From: Thiomonas sp. X19
GTDB taxonomy: Bacteria; Pseudomonadota; Gammaproteobacteria; Burkholderiales; Burkholderiaceae_C
Assembly: GCF_900089495.1 (NCBI RefSeq)
Contig: NZ_LT605203.1
Span: 2,712,319 to 2,776,318, forward strand
DNA: 64,000 bases
Direction of reading: 5' to 3'
Translations under genes and position numbers: made by a program
Shown: positions 27,215 through 34,932 of the stretch, piece after piece
Numbering within the stretch: the stretch's first letter is position 1
Layout: each line of letters begins with the position of its first letter
The notes under the pieces: generated by a model
Databases searched by the model: none
Seen by the model: the letters and a program-made list of their open reading frames with translations, nothing else
What the model was told of the DNA's origin: nothing

Positions 27215-28258
27215 ATGGCAGTCAACCGTTTCAATCTCGGCCTGGATGTGGGCTATGGCAATACCAAGGGCGTCTGGTCCGCGGATGCAGGCCCCGAACA
27301 CAACGTCATCATCCCATCGGTGGCGCACGAGATTCGCGATCTGAACGATTGCCGCGCCCTGGCGTCGGCCGGGCAGACCGACGAGGTGCTGGTGCGGGTC
27401 GATGGCCGCCATTATGTCGTCGGCCCGTCCGCCGCAGTCTACGGGCGCACGCTGCATGACGACTACATCCATACGCCGCAGTACCGGGCGCTCATCGCTG
27501 GCGCCCTCTATACGGCGTTCAAGGAACTCGGCGAGGTGGTCGAGGTGATCGATGCGTTGGTGGTCGGCCTGCCGGTGTACAGCTTCGGCAAGTTCCGCGA
27601 AGGGCTCGCCTCGGAGATGGGCAAGGGCTTCGAGGTGCCGGTTCCGGCCAAGTTGCGTGCCGCCTATGGCCGGGACACGGTGTTCGTGCGGGCGAAGGCG
27701 GTCAAGGTGATGCCGCAGCCGGTGGGCGCGATGACCGACTGGCGCGGGAGGCTGACCGCGCCGCCGCCTGACGGCGATACGGTGATCGTTGCCGATCCGG
27801 GTTACAAGACCTTCGACTGGTTCTCCATGCGCGGCCATTCGATCATCCCGGAGTTGTCCGGCGCTTTCGATGGTGGGGTGTCCGAACTCCTGAAAGATGT
27901 CTCGGTGGCGATCACCCGCAAGCATCCGAATGCGCGGATCGACATCCAGACGGTCGAGGATGGGCTGGAGCGCGGCAAGCTCACACTGGTCGGCGTCGGC
28001 AGCATCGACTTCTCGGAGTATCGGCAGACGGTGCGCAAGGGCGCCAAGATCATCGCCCAGCGTATGGCCGAAATGCTGCAGCGCAGCCAGCAGAGCAATA
28101 AAACCCGTGTCGACCATTTGGTCCTGGCGGGCGGTGGCGCGAGCTATTTCGAGGACGCGATGCGCGAGGTGTTTGCCGGGGTGGATTTCACGCGGCTGCC
28201 AAGGCCCGTTCTGGCGAATGCGCGCGGGTTCGGGAAGGTGGCGACGCGCATGGCCTGA
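27215..28258 (+). CDS. ParM/StbA-type actin-like plasmid segregation ATPase
   Basis: 347 residues with the actin-fold signatures of ParM-like proteins: phosphate-1 motif LGLDVGYGNTKGVW near the N-terminus, phosphate-2 motif VIVADPGYKTFDWF in the middle, and the adenosine motif LVLAGGGASYFED near the C-terminus. Such ATPases polymerise and push apart DNA copies bound through an adaptor and a centromere. The length is normal and all motifs are intact. It is preceded by a possible adaptor gene and a repeat-rich site at 26821. Its presence implies that this part of the island came from a plasmid or an integrative element able to exist outside the chromosome. Confidence 0.85.
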   Translation: MAVNRFNLGLDVGYGNTKGVWSADAGPEHNVIIPSVAHEIRDLNDCRALASAGQTDEVLVRVDGRHYVVGPSAAVYGRTLHDDYIHTPQYRALIAGALYTAFKELGEVVEVIDALVVGLPVYSFGKFREGLASEMGKGFEVPVPAKLRAAYGRDTVFVRAKAVKVMPQPVGAMTDWRGRLTAPPPDGDTVIVADPGYKTFDWFSMRGHSIIPELSGAFDGGVSELLKDVSVAITRKHPNARIDIQTVEDGLERGKLTLVGVGSIDFSEYRQTVRKGAKIIAQRMAEMLQRSQQSNKTRVDHLVLAGGGASYFEDAMREVFAGVDFTRLPRPVLANARGFGKVATRMA

Positions 28259-28267
28259 TCTTTGTCC

Positions 28268-28292
28268 TGCCCCACGTGTGTGGGGATGAAAA
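28268..28292 (+). repeat. Isolated CRISPR-repeat-like hairpin
   Basis: TGCCCCACGTGTGTGGGGATG begins ten bases after the ParM-like gene. It matches, on the opposite strand, the two repeats near 29 kb (their reverse complement begins TGCCCCACACGCGTGGGGATG). The stem CCCCAC/GTGGGG is that of type I-E CRISPR repeats. It stands alone here and could also act as a transcription-ending hairpin. Confidence 0.45.
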
Positions 28293-28444
28293 TTGAGGAT
28301 GTGAATTTTGTGGCTTGCTACTGTCACATCGCGTGGTAATGTTGGTTCAGGAGGTCATGATGAAGCCCATGCCAGGACAGAGTAACGTTTTTCAGATTTA
28401 CAGCACAGACTGAATGGGACGAGTACGACGAAGACAGTCGCGCC

Positions 28445-28816
28445 GTGACGGACACCATGTCCGACGCGCATATCGACGCGCTCCTCGTGCGACCCGAGGT
28501 GCTGTGGCATTTCCCCGTTCACCTGGCCAATGGCACGCGGATCGATGCGCCGCGATTTCAGTGTCGCAAATGTTCAAACCCGATCGTGCCGCACGGCCGT
28601 ATTCGGAGATATGACCGTGCGGTGCTGATTCAAGCTGCGGGGCGTTGTGAACAGTGCCAGGTCTACACCTGCTTTGATGCACGGGTTCTGGATGACGGCA
28701 CGTTGTACTCGTTGGACTACCCGGACCCTGGCCGCGATGCCTATGCAGGGAAAATCCATGCTCCTGCTGCATACAGCGATGAGGATGAGGGCGATCCGCC
28801 GGAAACTTGGTTATGA
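28445..28816 (+). CDS. Unknown protein with two CxxC zinc-binding-like motifs
   Basis: 123 residues. Two cysteine pairs, CRKCSNP and CEQCQVYTC, are spaced about 30 residues apart and could bind one zinc ion. The N-terminus is acidic and the C-terminus very acidic (SDEDEGDPPETWL). The start is uncertain: GTG 28445 or ATG 28457; an acidic in-frame stretch continues upstream to 28364 but has no ATG. A terminator hairpin lies 70 bases after the stop. Family and function are unknown. Confidence 0.6.
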   Translation: MTDTMSDAHIDALLVRPEVLWHFPVHLANGTRIDAPRFQCRKCSNPIVPHGRIRRYDRAVLIQAAGRCEQCQVYTCFDARVLDDGTLYSLDYPDPGRDAYAGKIHAPAAYSDEDEGDPPETWL

Positions 28817-28883
28817 ACAACTCCACCCATAACGGCCTAGCCGCTTGGGTGTGAGAGTCAAAAGGATGAGGAAGGCCAACGAC

Positions 28884-28920
28884 AACGCCCCGGCCATTTC
28901 TGGCGCGGGGCGTTTGTTTT
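28884..28920 (+). terminator. Rho-independent terminator
   Basis: AACGCCCCG and CGGGGCGTT pair around an inner GCCA/TGGC stem and are followed by TGTTTT. It ends transcription of the zinc-motif gene at 28445. Confidence 0.75.
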
Positions 28921-28928
28921 GGTGGTTG

Positions 28929-29102
28929 ATCCCCCGATCGAGCGGGGTCGTCGTACGGCTATTTCACCTTCCATCCCCACGCGTGTGGGGCAGGCGTCGT
29001 ACGGCTAGTTCACGAAACCAAGCAGCTTGCCTAGCAGCGCAAGCGCGTTCTGGTTCATCATCACAATCACGAAAATCCTTCCATCCCCACGCGTGTGGGG
29101 CA
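28929..29102. CRISPR. Type I-E-like CRISPR repeat remnants
   Basis: Two identical 26-base copies, 28967-28992 and 29077-29102, have the core CATCCCCACGCGTGTGGGG, which is the stem-loop of type I-E repeats. They are 110 bases apart, so the interval (84 bases) is not a single 32-base spacer. A more diverged hairpin, ATCCCCCGATCGAGCGGGG, lies at 28929-28947, and CGTCGTACGGCTA-TTCAC-type sequence is repeated after it and after the first perfect copy (28949 and 28995). No cas genes are in the window. It may be a decayed array or a mobile hairpin repeat of similar shape. Confidence 0.4.
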
Positions 29103-29132
29103 ACAGAACCGGCACTCAGGAAGCGCAAGTCG

Positions 29133-29333
29133 TCATGCGTGTTTGTGGTCGCCTGTACCGCGGCTTTCCATCCGCCAAGTCTGAACGATCCGGCGACGCA
29201 GATTGACAAGCGGTGCCCAGAATTCGCGCCGGCCTTCGGCATAGCCTTGGCGAACAGCATGATCGATGTCTTTCGGCGAACCGAACTCAGAAGCGAAACC
29301 TTCGATGAAAGACCGAACAAATAGACGAAACAT
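29133..29333 (-). CDS. Unknown 66-residue protein
   Basis: A GGGAGA ribosome site seven bases before the ATG at 29333 supports translation. The protein is MFRLFVRSFIEGFASEFG followed by a basic, Arg-rich helix-forming C-terminus. It is amphipathic at the N-terminus, without a clear membrane helix. It follows the small membrane-protein frame ending at 29335 with no gap. Function unknown. Confidence 0.45.
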   Translation of the reverse strand: MFRLFVRSFIEGFASEFGSPKDIDHAVRQGYAEGRREFWAPLVNLRRRIVQTWRMESRGTGDHKHA

Positions 29334-29334
29334 G

Positions 29335-29565
29335 TCAATCTCCCGATGTGATGGCGCGGATCTCCTTGACAGCATGAGCGACTGTCGCCACCCAATAGAC
29401 CGCGACGCCCAACAAGAATACCACGAGGAACAACAGGATAATGGACGCACAGAATGACCCAATGGGACCCGATTGGTCACATTGGGCAAGGCTTTGCAGC
29501 CATTCCCCGAGACTCAGAAAGCCTCGATCAGCGAAGCAAACGCGGCTTCGCCATCTTCGTCCCAC
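29335..29565 (-). CDS. Possible small membrane protein
   Basis: The frame contains one strong transmembrane helix (ILLFLVVFLLGVAVYWVATVA) followed by a short tail. The start is uncertain: the GTG at 29565 overlaps the preceding gene, and no ATG lies closer to the helix. It sits between two other small minus-strand genes and its stop touches the next start region. Low confidence that the whole frame is used. Confidence 0.35.
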   Translation of the reverse strand: MGRRWRSRVCFADRGFLSLGEWLQSLAQCDQSGPIGSFCASIILLFLVVFLLGVAVYWVATVAHAVKEIRAITSGD

Positions 29566-29954
29566 GCCTCCTTTGCAGAGGACGGCTTGTAAAGCAGCGC
29601 GCGGCCTCCGGCGCTTGCGCGCAGTTTCCAGAACTTGGCCTTGGCGCGCTCGATCGCGAAATCCAGATCCTCTGGATCCTGAGATTCGATTTCCATCAGA
29701 TCCCAGCCCTGCCGCCGATCCTCTGGATGTCCGCCGTTGCGGATGACGCAGATATCCGCTGACCTGACAAGAGCCAGGTCGATGCTGATGACGCGGTTGT
29801 CCGTGTAACCGTATTGCTCGATCACACGGAAACCCGCTTCGATTTCGCGCTTGAGCGCATCTTCCTTGGCGGCAGGGCCAGCAGTGGTGGGCTTGGTGAT
29901 GGGTAATGCAGTGGATGCCGGCACACCGCCGGGCACCAATTCTTGATGGGGCAT
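29514..29954 (-). CDS. Unknown 146-residue soluble protein
   Basis: Start ATG 29954 is chosen over an upstream ATG at 30041 because an AAAGG lies before it. A Pro/Thr/Ala-rich leader precedes a compact domain (KREIEAGFRVIEQYGYTDN, VISIDLALVRSADICVI, RQGWDLMEIES) with alternating strands and helices and an acidic C-terminus. No family is recognised. Downstream genes at 29335 and 29133 follow closely, so the three are probably one transcript. Confidence 0.55.
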   Translation of the reverse strand: MPHQELVPGGVPASTALPITKPTTAGPAAKEDALKREIEAGFRVIEQYGYTDNRVISIDLALVRSADICVIRNGGHPEDRRQGWDLMEIESQDPEDLDFAIERAKAKFWKLRASAGGRALLYKPSSAKEAWDEDGEAAFASLIEAF

Positions 29955-30243
29955 GGTGATGGGCCTTTCGCCTTGAGGCGGATTACGAAAATCGTCCGGC
30001 CAATCATCGCGCAATCTTGACGCCAATTCGCCTGAAAACATTCAAGAACTGATGATGTTTCTATTTTGAATCCGCCGACTGTCCGCCCAGAATCCAACAA
30101 TGCCATTGCAAGGCTCGGATCGAAGGCAAACGGCCAGCGTCAAGCCAGCCGCGGCAACCCCATCCAGGATTCGCGGGCATGTCGCCGAAAACCCGGGAAG
30201 GCGCCGGATCACTCTCTTTTCAACCCATCTTTGGGAGTCATTG

Positions 30244-30546
30244 ATGAAAACCTCTGCTTTGATTCTTGCTGCTTCCGTTCTGACTGCAAGTGCGCAGTTC
30301 GCCTTTGCGGGTGATGCGCACAAGGTTCTGGTGGATCACTCCAAGCCGCTCACTTACATCAGCGCCGTGACGCGTTCGGCCACGTGGACCGGCGAGCGTG
30401 TGGAAGAGATCGGGCATGGGCAATGCGAGAAAGTCTCGCGGCGACTTGTTGCCATGCGGCAGATTGGCGGAATCGATCTACCCGATATCGCCGTGAACAA
30501 GATTGCTGCACCTTGCGACGTCTTGGATACATCCAAGGTGCAATAA
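30244..30546 (+). CDS. Small secreted protein, unknown
   Basis: 100 residues: a clear signal peptide (MKTSALILAASVLTASAQFAFA, cleavage before GDAHK) and a mature part of about 78 residues with two cysteines that could pair. GGGAG lies seven bases before the ATG. The gene stands alone between the minus-strand small genes and a repeat. No family recognised. Confidence 0.6.
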   Translation: MKTSALILAASVLTASAQFAFAGDAHKVLVDHSKPLTYISAVTRSATWTGERVEEIGHGQCEKVSRRLVAMRQIGGIDLPDIAVNKIAAPCDVLDTSKVQ

Positions 30547-30630
30547 GACATCAAGGGGGCGGTCGCAATGGTGCGACGGGCCTGGATCGGCTTCAGTGTT
30601 CCCACAAGAAACCGTGCCGACGCGCCCGCG

Positions 30631-30813
30631 CGAGAGCCGCAAAATTCCGCGACGGAACGCTTGGTTGCTTCGCAAGCTGTTGATTCCATTCAATACACGC
30701 CCGCGAAAGGTCACGGTTTTGCGCAAAGGTTACAATTTTCCGCGACACAGATCTGAAGGTGATTCTGGCCTATTCCACAAGTTTGGCATCGGTCTGGCGC
30801 AAACGGCCTCCGC
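30631..30813 (+). repeat. Direct repeat copy A (about 183 bp)
   Basis: This copy matches 33309-33489 over its whole length with scattered substitutions and short indels. Shared landmarks are the inverted repeat TTCCG-CGA-CGGAA, a tandem of two AAAGGT(T/C)AC-containing units 19 bases apart, and the block GAAGGTGATTCTGGCCTATT. The pair brackets the TacAT toxin-antitoxin genes and an IS4 element. Confidence 0.8.
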
Positions 30814-31015
30814 CGGCGCGCTGGGCGCAATCCTTGGGCTGTCCTTTGGCCACGATGATCTGGGTTATCTCGCATGCCTGGCCGTCGGCGGGTTTTTCCT
30901 GTTACTCGTGGCATCAGCGCCGAATGAGCAGCGCCGCACGAAAGATGGGATGGCCTTGGCTAGCAGTCCATTCGGAACGCCTTATGGGAAGACAGGTTGT
31001 TGCCGCGGTCGGTGA
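30719..31015 (+). CDS. Possible small membrane protein starting inside repeat A
   Basis: From a TTG at 30719 the frame gives about 98 residues with two hydrophobic segments (FGIGLAQTASAGALGAILGL and LGYLACLAVGGFFLLLVAS) and a basic tail. In repeat copy B the same frame begins alike but stops after about 30 further codons, so copy B has lost this gene. The start is uncertain and there is no strong ribosome site. Confidence 0.4.
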   Translation: MRKGYNFPRHRSEGDSGLFHKFGIGLAQTASAGALGAILGLSFGHDDLGYLACLAVGGFFLLLVASAPNEQRRTKDGMALASSPFGTPYGKTGCCRGR

Positions 31016-31032
31016 TTTGCCTGACACGGCAT

Positions 31033-31045
31033 ATTGCCGTACAAT
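31033..31045. promoter_or_regulatory. ATTG-CCGTA-CAAT inverted repeat before tacA
   Basis: A short perfect inverted repeat 20 bases before the antitoxin ATG, next to AGGAGG. Operators of TacA-type antitoxins are short palindromes in this position, so autorepression here is plausible. Confidence 0.35.
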
Positions 31046-31065
31046 TTCAACAGGAGGCCCACACC

Positions 31066-31347
31066 ATGCCAACAGCCGCTTCAACCGCTCGACTCGAAGC
31101 CAGAATCAGCACCAACCTGCACGCCATGCTCAAGCGTGCCGCCGAACTTCAGGGCCGCACCATGACCGATTTCGTGGTTTCTGCCGTGCAGGATGCCGCC
31201 CAGCGTGCCATCGAGCAGGCAGAAATCATCCGCCTGTCGTTGGCCGATCAACAATGCTTTGCCCAGGCCTTGCTGTCACCGCCGCGCCCCTCGGCGGCGC
31301 TCAAGCGCGCTTTCGCCCGTCACGACAAGCTGCTGCGCACTGAATGA
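31066..31347 (+). CDS. DUF1778/TacA-type antitoxin
   Basis: 93 residues. The N-terminal half (ARLEARISTNLHAMLKRAAELQG, TMTDFVVSAVQDAA) is a ribbon-helix-helix DNA-binding domain typical of DUF1778 antitoxins. The C-terminal tail (SLADQQCFAQALLSPPRPS) is the part that wraps the toxin. AGGAGG precedes the ATG. The stop overlaps the GNAT toxin start as ATGA. Confidence 0.9.
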   Translation: MPTAASTARLEARISTNLHAMLKRAAELQGRTMTDFVVSAVQDAAQRAIEQAEIIRLSLADQQCFAQALLSPPRPSAALKRAFARHDKLLRTE

Positions 31348-31835
31348 GCGGTGCGCCGTTCCTGATCGCGGCGCTTGATGCGGCGCATGACCGTTCCACG
31401 TTCGACAGCGGCACGCCGGCGCTGGACCGCTACTTGCGGGAACAAGTCACGCAAGACATCCGCCGCAGGGTAGCGGCTTGCTTTGCGGCACTCACCAACG
31501 AGCAGCGCATCGCCGGTTACTACACGCTGGCGACGGCCAGCGTGCCTCTGGGCGATCTTCCTGTCGGCATCAGCCGCAAGCTGCCGCGCTATCCGGCTGT
31601 GCCGACGATCCGCATGGGACGGCTGGCTGTCGATCAAGCGTTCAAGGGGCAGGGTCTGGGTTCGGCCCTTCTGGCCAACGCGCTGCGCCGTGCCGCCAGT
31701 TCCGAAATTGTGGCCTTCGCCATGATCGTGGATGCCAAGGACGACGAGGCGGCGGCCTTCTACCGGCATCATGGCTTCATTGCGCTGCCGGACTCGCCTT
31801 TGACGCTGTTCCTTCCACTGTCCACCGTCCGCTAG
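31344..31835 (+). CDS. GNAT-family toxin (TacT type)
   Basis: 163 residues. It has the GNAT core: a central strand RMGRLAVDQAFKGQGLGSALL with the acetyl-CoA pyrophosphate loop (Q/RGxGLG as KGQGLG), and FYRHHGF near the end. TacT-type toxins acetylate the amino group of charged tRNAs and halt translation. The gene is coupled to its antitoxin. Its TAG stop (31833-31835) coincides with the first bases of the IS4 element, so the original 3' end may have been slightly different. Confidence 0.9.
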   Translation: MSGAPFLIAALDAAHDRSTFDSGTPALDRYLREQVTQDIRRRVAACFAALTNEQRIAGYYTLATASVPLGDLPVGISRKLPRYPAVPTIRMGRLAVDQAFKGQGLGSALLANALRRAASSEIVAFAMIVDAKDDEAAAFYRHHGFIALPDSPLTLFLPLSTVR

Positions 31836-33299
31836 GCGCAATACTGTTCAGATAGAAGAAACTCATTGATAATCCATGTTTGTCGAAACTGCGATGGGCA
31901 TGGACGATGGCGAGAACCCGCAAGGCGTTACCAGCGAAGGTGGACGTTGCGCATCTGATCAGCGCTGGTGTGCTGGCCAGCGTGTGCCCACGAGCGTTGA
32001 TCGAGGAGGTGCTGGCCGAGACGGGCAAGGCGAGTCAACGCGAACGCCTGCTGCCGGCACCGGCGGTCGTGTACTACGTGATGGCGCTCGCCCTGTGGCG
32101 CGAGGCGCCGCTGGAGGAAGTGCTGCGGGTGGTGTGCGAAGGCCTGCAATGGCTCGGCGGCGGCGAGGCGGGCGCGGTGCAGGCCAGCAAATCGGCGATC
32201 TCTCAGGCGCGTACCCGGTTGGGCCCGCAGGTCATGCGCCGGCTCGCCGAGCGCGTGCTGCGGCCACTGGCCGATGTGGGGGCGCCGGGCGCGTGGTACC
32301 GAGGGCTGCGCATCATGGCGCTGGACGGCAGTTGCATGGACGTGGCCGACGAGGCGGCCAACGCCGAGTACTTCGGCTATCCGGGTGCCTCACGCGGCCA
32401 GAGCGCCTTCCCGCAGGCGCGCTTGCTGGGCCTGGTGGAGTGCGGCACGCATGTGGTGACGGCCGCCGAGGTGGCCCCCTATGGCCATGGCGAGCAGGCC
32501 ATGGCCGCGCAATGGCTACCGGCCAAGCTCCAGCCCGACATGTTGGTGTTGGCCGACCGCAACTTCTACGGCTTCAAGCTCTGGCGCATCGCCTGCGCCA
32601 GCGGCGCCAAGCTGGCCTGGCGGGTCAAATCCAACCTCAAGCTGCCGGTGGAACAAGTGCTGCCCGATGGCTCGTTCCTCAGCACCGTCTTCGACAGCGC
32701 GGACAGGCAGCGCCGCGAAGGGCAGATCGTGCGCGTGATCGAGTACACGCTGCACGACTCAGCCACCGCGGTGCACGACAGCTACCGGTTGGTCACCAAC
32801 ATCCTCAACCCCGAACAGGCGCCGGCGCTGGAACTGGCCGCGCTGTACCACGAGCGCTGGGAGATCGAGGGGGTGTTCGACGAGTTCAAGACGCACCTGC
32901 GCGCCAACAGCACCGTGCTGCGCAGCAAGACGCCAGAGCTGGTCCAGCAAGAGTTGTGGGGCTTGCTGCTGGCGCACTTCGCCATCCGACAGTTGATGGC
33001 GCAGGCTGCGTGGCCGCGCGGCCTCGACCCGGACCGCTTGAGCTTTACGCACGCCGTGCGCGTCATCAAACGCAAATTGCCGCAAGCCGCGGCCGTTCCC
33101 CCCTGAGCGTTTGACGGCGTGGCACGACGCCGTGCTCGATGAGATCTCGCGCGGTCGCTGCGTCAGCAGTCGCGGACGCTTCAACCCACGCGGTGTGAAG
33201 CGCAAGATGAGCAACTTCAACGTGCGCCATCGAGGCGAATTGCTCCACCAACGGCATTAGCCAACGCCAGCGCTACGTATCTGAACAGTATTGGGCCTA
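31833..33299 (+). mobile_element. Second IS4-family insertion sequence
   Basis: About 1467 bp. The left end begins TAGGCGCAATACTGTTCAG and the right end read inward gives TAGGCCCAATACTGTTCAG, 21 of 22 bases alike to ATA. No clear target duplication is visible, so ends could be off by a few bases or the flanks may have rearranged. It inserted at the stop codon of the TacT-like gene. It is unrelated in sequence to the IS4 element at 2225. Confidence 0.85.
31907..33106 (+). CDS. IS4-family transposase, C-terminus frameshifted
   Basis: 399 residues from ATG 31907 (an upstream TTG at 31880 is possible). The DDE core is seen as MALDGSCMDV, VLADRNFYGF and the YREK motif YHERWEIEGVFDEFK with correct spacing. 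The frame ends at 33106 after a run of six C (33098-33103). With five C it would continue to 33260 through WHDAVLDEISRGR and NPRGVKRKMSNF, the usual C-terminus of this group. The catalytic core is whole, but loss of the basic tail may impair the enzyme. Confidence 0.85.
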   Translation: MARTRKALPAKVDVAHLISAGVLASVCPRALIEEVLAETGKASQRERLLPAPAVVYYVMALALWREAPLEEVLRVVCEGLQWLGGGEAGAVQASKSAISQARTRLGPQVMRRLAERVLRPLADVGAPGAWYRGLRIMALDGSCMDVADEAANAEYFGYPGASRGQSAFPQARLLGLVECGTHVVTAAEVAPYGHGEQAMAAQWLPAKLQPDMLVLADRNFYGFKLWRIACASGAKLAWRVKSNLKLPVEQVLPDGSFLSTVFDSADRQRREGQIVRVIEYTLHDSATAVHDSYRLVTNILNPEQAPALELAALYHERWEIEGVFDEFKTHLRANSTVLRSKTPELVQQELWGLLLAHFAIRQLMAQAAWPRGLDPDRLSFTHAVRVIKRKLPQAAAVPP

Positions 33300-33705
33300 A
33301 ACCCCTTACGAGACCTCGAAAATTCCGCGACGGAACACCTCGTTGCATTGCAAGCTTTTGATTCCACAAGAAACCGTCTCGCGAAAGGTCACGATTTTGC
33401 GCAAAGGTCACAATTTTCCGTGACGCAGCTCCGAAGGTGATTCTGGCCTATTCCACAAGTTTGGCATCGACATGAGCAAACGGCCTCCGCTGTTCGCCAG
33501 GCACATCCAACCTTCGTGCGTCCACAGATATGTGATGTCCGACGCCTACGCCTGACTGGGCACGCTCGGCGCGAATTGACGGTCCAGCATAGTGGGGGCG
33601 ACCTCCAGGCCGCGCCGGGAGTCGTGGGCTTCCCATTTCAAAAGCTGATAGTTTGGCGTCTTTTTTTGACCCCTCTTTCTGGGCATTCCTAGATTCAATA
33701 CACCT
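33300..33705 (+). repeat. Direct repeat copy B (33309-33489) and AlpA leader
   Basis: The stretch between the IS4 element and alpA has no convincing gene. Positions 33309-33489 are the second copy of the repeat at 30631-30813, including TTCCG-CGA-CGGAA and the two AAAGGTCAC units (33385 and 33404 regions). The downstream part holds a T-rich run (33660-33666) and probably the alpA promoter. Confidence 0.75.
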
Positions 33706-33942
33706 ATGGACGCCCAAACACAAAAAAGCACGCCAGAGCGGCACCTCGACATTGAGTTGCTGAGTATCGAGGACCTTCAGGAACTCATGCGACTGTCTCG
33801 TTCAAAGATCTATCAGATGATTCGTGAAGACGGTTTTCCGTCTCCTGTGAAATTTGGTGTATGCAGCCGCTGGCGTCGTCAGAAAGTGCTTTCATGGCTT
33901 GACGCTGCAGAGGCTACACAGCGGCGCGGTTGCTGCTCTTGA
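33706..33942 (+). CDS. AlpA-family helix-turn-helix regulator
   Basis: 78 residues. The core IEDLQELMRLSRSKIYQMI followed by GFPSPVKFG-type and SRWRRQKVLSWL segments is the winged helix of AlpA/excisionase-like proteins. In phages and islands AlpA activates the integrase gene or assists excision. Its 3' end overlaps the 3' end of the convergent integrase by 29 bases, fitting such a role. Confidence 0.88.
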   Translation: MDAQTQKSTPERHLDIELLSIEDLQELMRLSRSKIYQMIREDGFPSPVKFGVCSRWRRQKVLSWLDAAEATQRRGCCS

Positions 33943-34932
33943 TCGAATCCAGGAAATCGGCCCAAGCCTGCATCATCGCCTTCCGCTGGTCCAGGTACTG
34001 GCTACGCATATAAACCCCACGCACGCCGCCGATTCGATGCGCAAGCTGCAATTCAATCGCATCAGGGGGAAACCCGAGTTCATGAAGAAAAGTCGACGCC
34101 ACTGTGCGAAAACCGTGTGAAGTGATCTCGTCTTGGGTGTCGAATCCGAGCCTTTGAAGTGCCGCATTCAGCGTCATATTACTGAGCGGTTGTCCTTTGT
34201 CCCGAACTCCCGGGAACACGAACCCGACTTCTTCAGATGATCCTGACAAGGGTTTGATCTCCTGAAGAATTCGTATTGCTTGCCGCGCCAATGGCACAAC
34301 GTGCGGCAGCCTCATTTTCATCTTGGGACCCGGGATGGACCACAACCCTGCATCCAGATCCACCTCGGCCCATTCCATCAGCCGAAGTTCCTTGGGGCGA
34401 ACGAAAACTAGCGGAAGCAACCTGAGGGCCAAACGCGTTTGGAAATTTCCAGCGTATCCATCGATTGCGCAAAGAACTTCTGCCAGACGGGCCTTGGATG
34501 TGATGGCCGCTCTTGGCTTGGACCTGTAAGGCTTCAGAGCGCCTCTCAAATCCTGTGATGGATCGCGGTACGCCTTTCCGCAGGCAATGGCGTAACGAAA
34601 GACCTGCCCGCAGACTGACACGACGCGATGAGCTGTCTCCAGCCGTCCTGCCTCTTCGATCCGTCGCGCCACCGACAGCAAGTCAGCGGCGTGGATCTCG
34701 TTGGCGACCTTAGCGCCGATCCATGGGAAGACCCAGTTCTCAAGTGATCGTCGCACCCGCGATTCGTGCTCCGATGCCCAGGTTTCCTCCATGTTCTTGA
34801 TCCAATCCCTGGCCACCGACTCAAAATCTTTGCGACTCTTCTCCTCCATCACCGCCTCGGTGGATCCATTCTGCTTCATGGGATCCATCCCTTTGGAAAG
34901 CAGGGCGCGCGCTTCGTATAGGGCCTGTCTAG

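Noticed and set aside
27215-28258. Membership of a PRTRC plasmid gene set
   Set aside because: The ParM-like protein could resemble PRTRC protein D, but none of the other PRTRC genes is nearby.
31833-33299. A target duplication for the second IS4 element
   Set aside because: Only a possible two-base TA match flanks the ends; this is not enough to claim a duplication.
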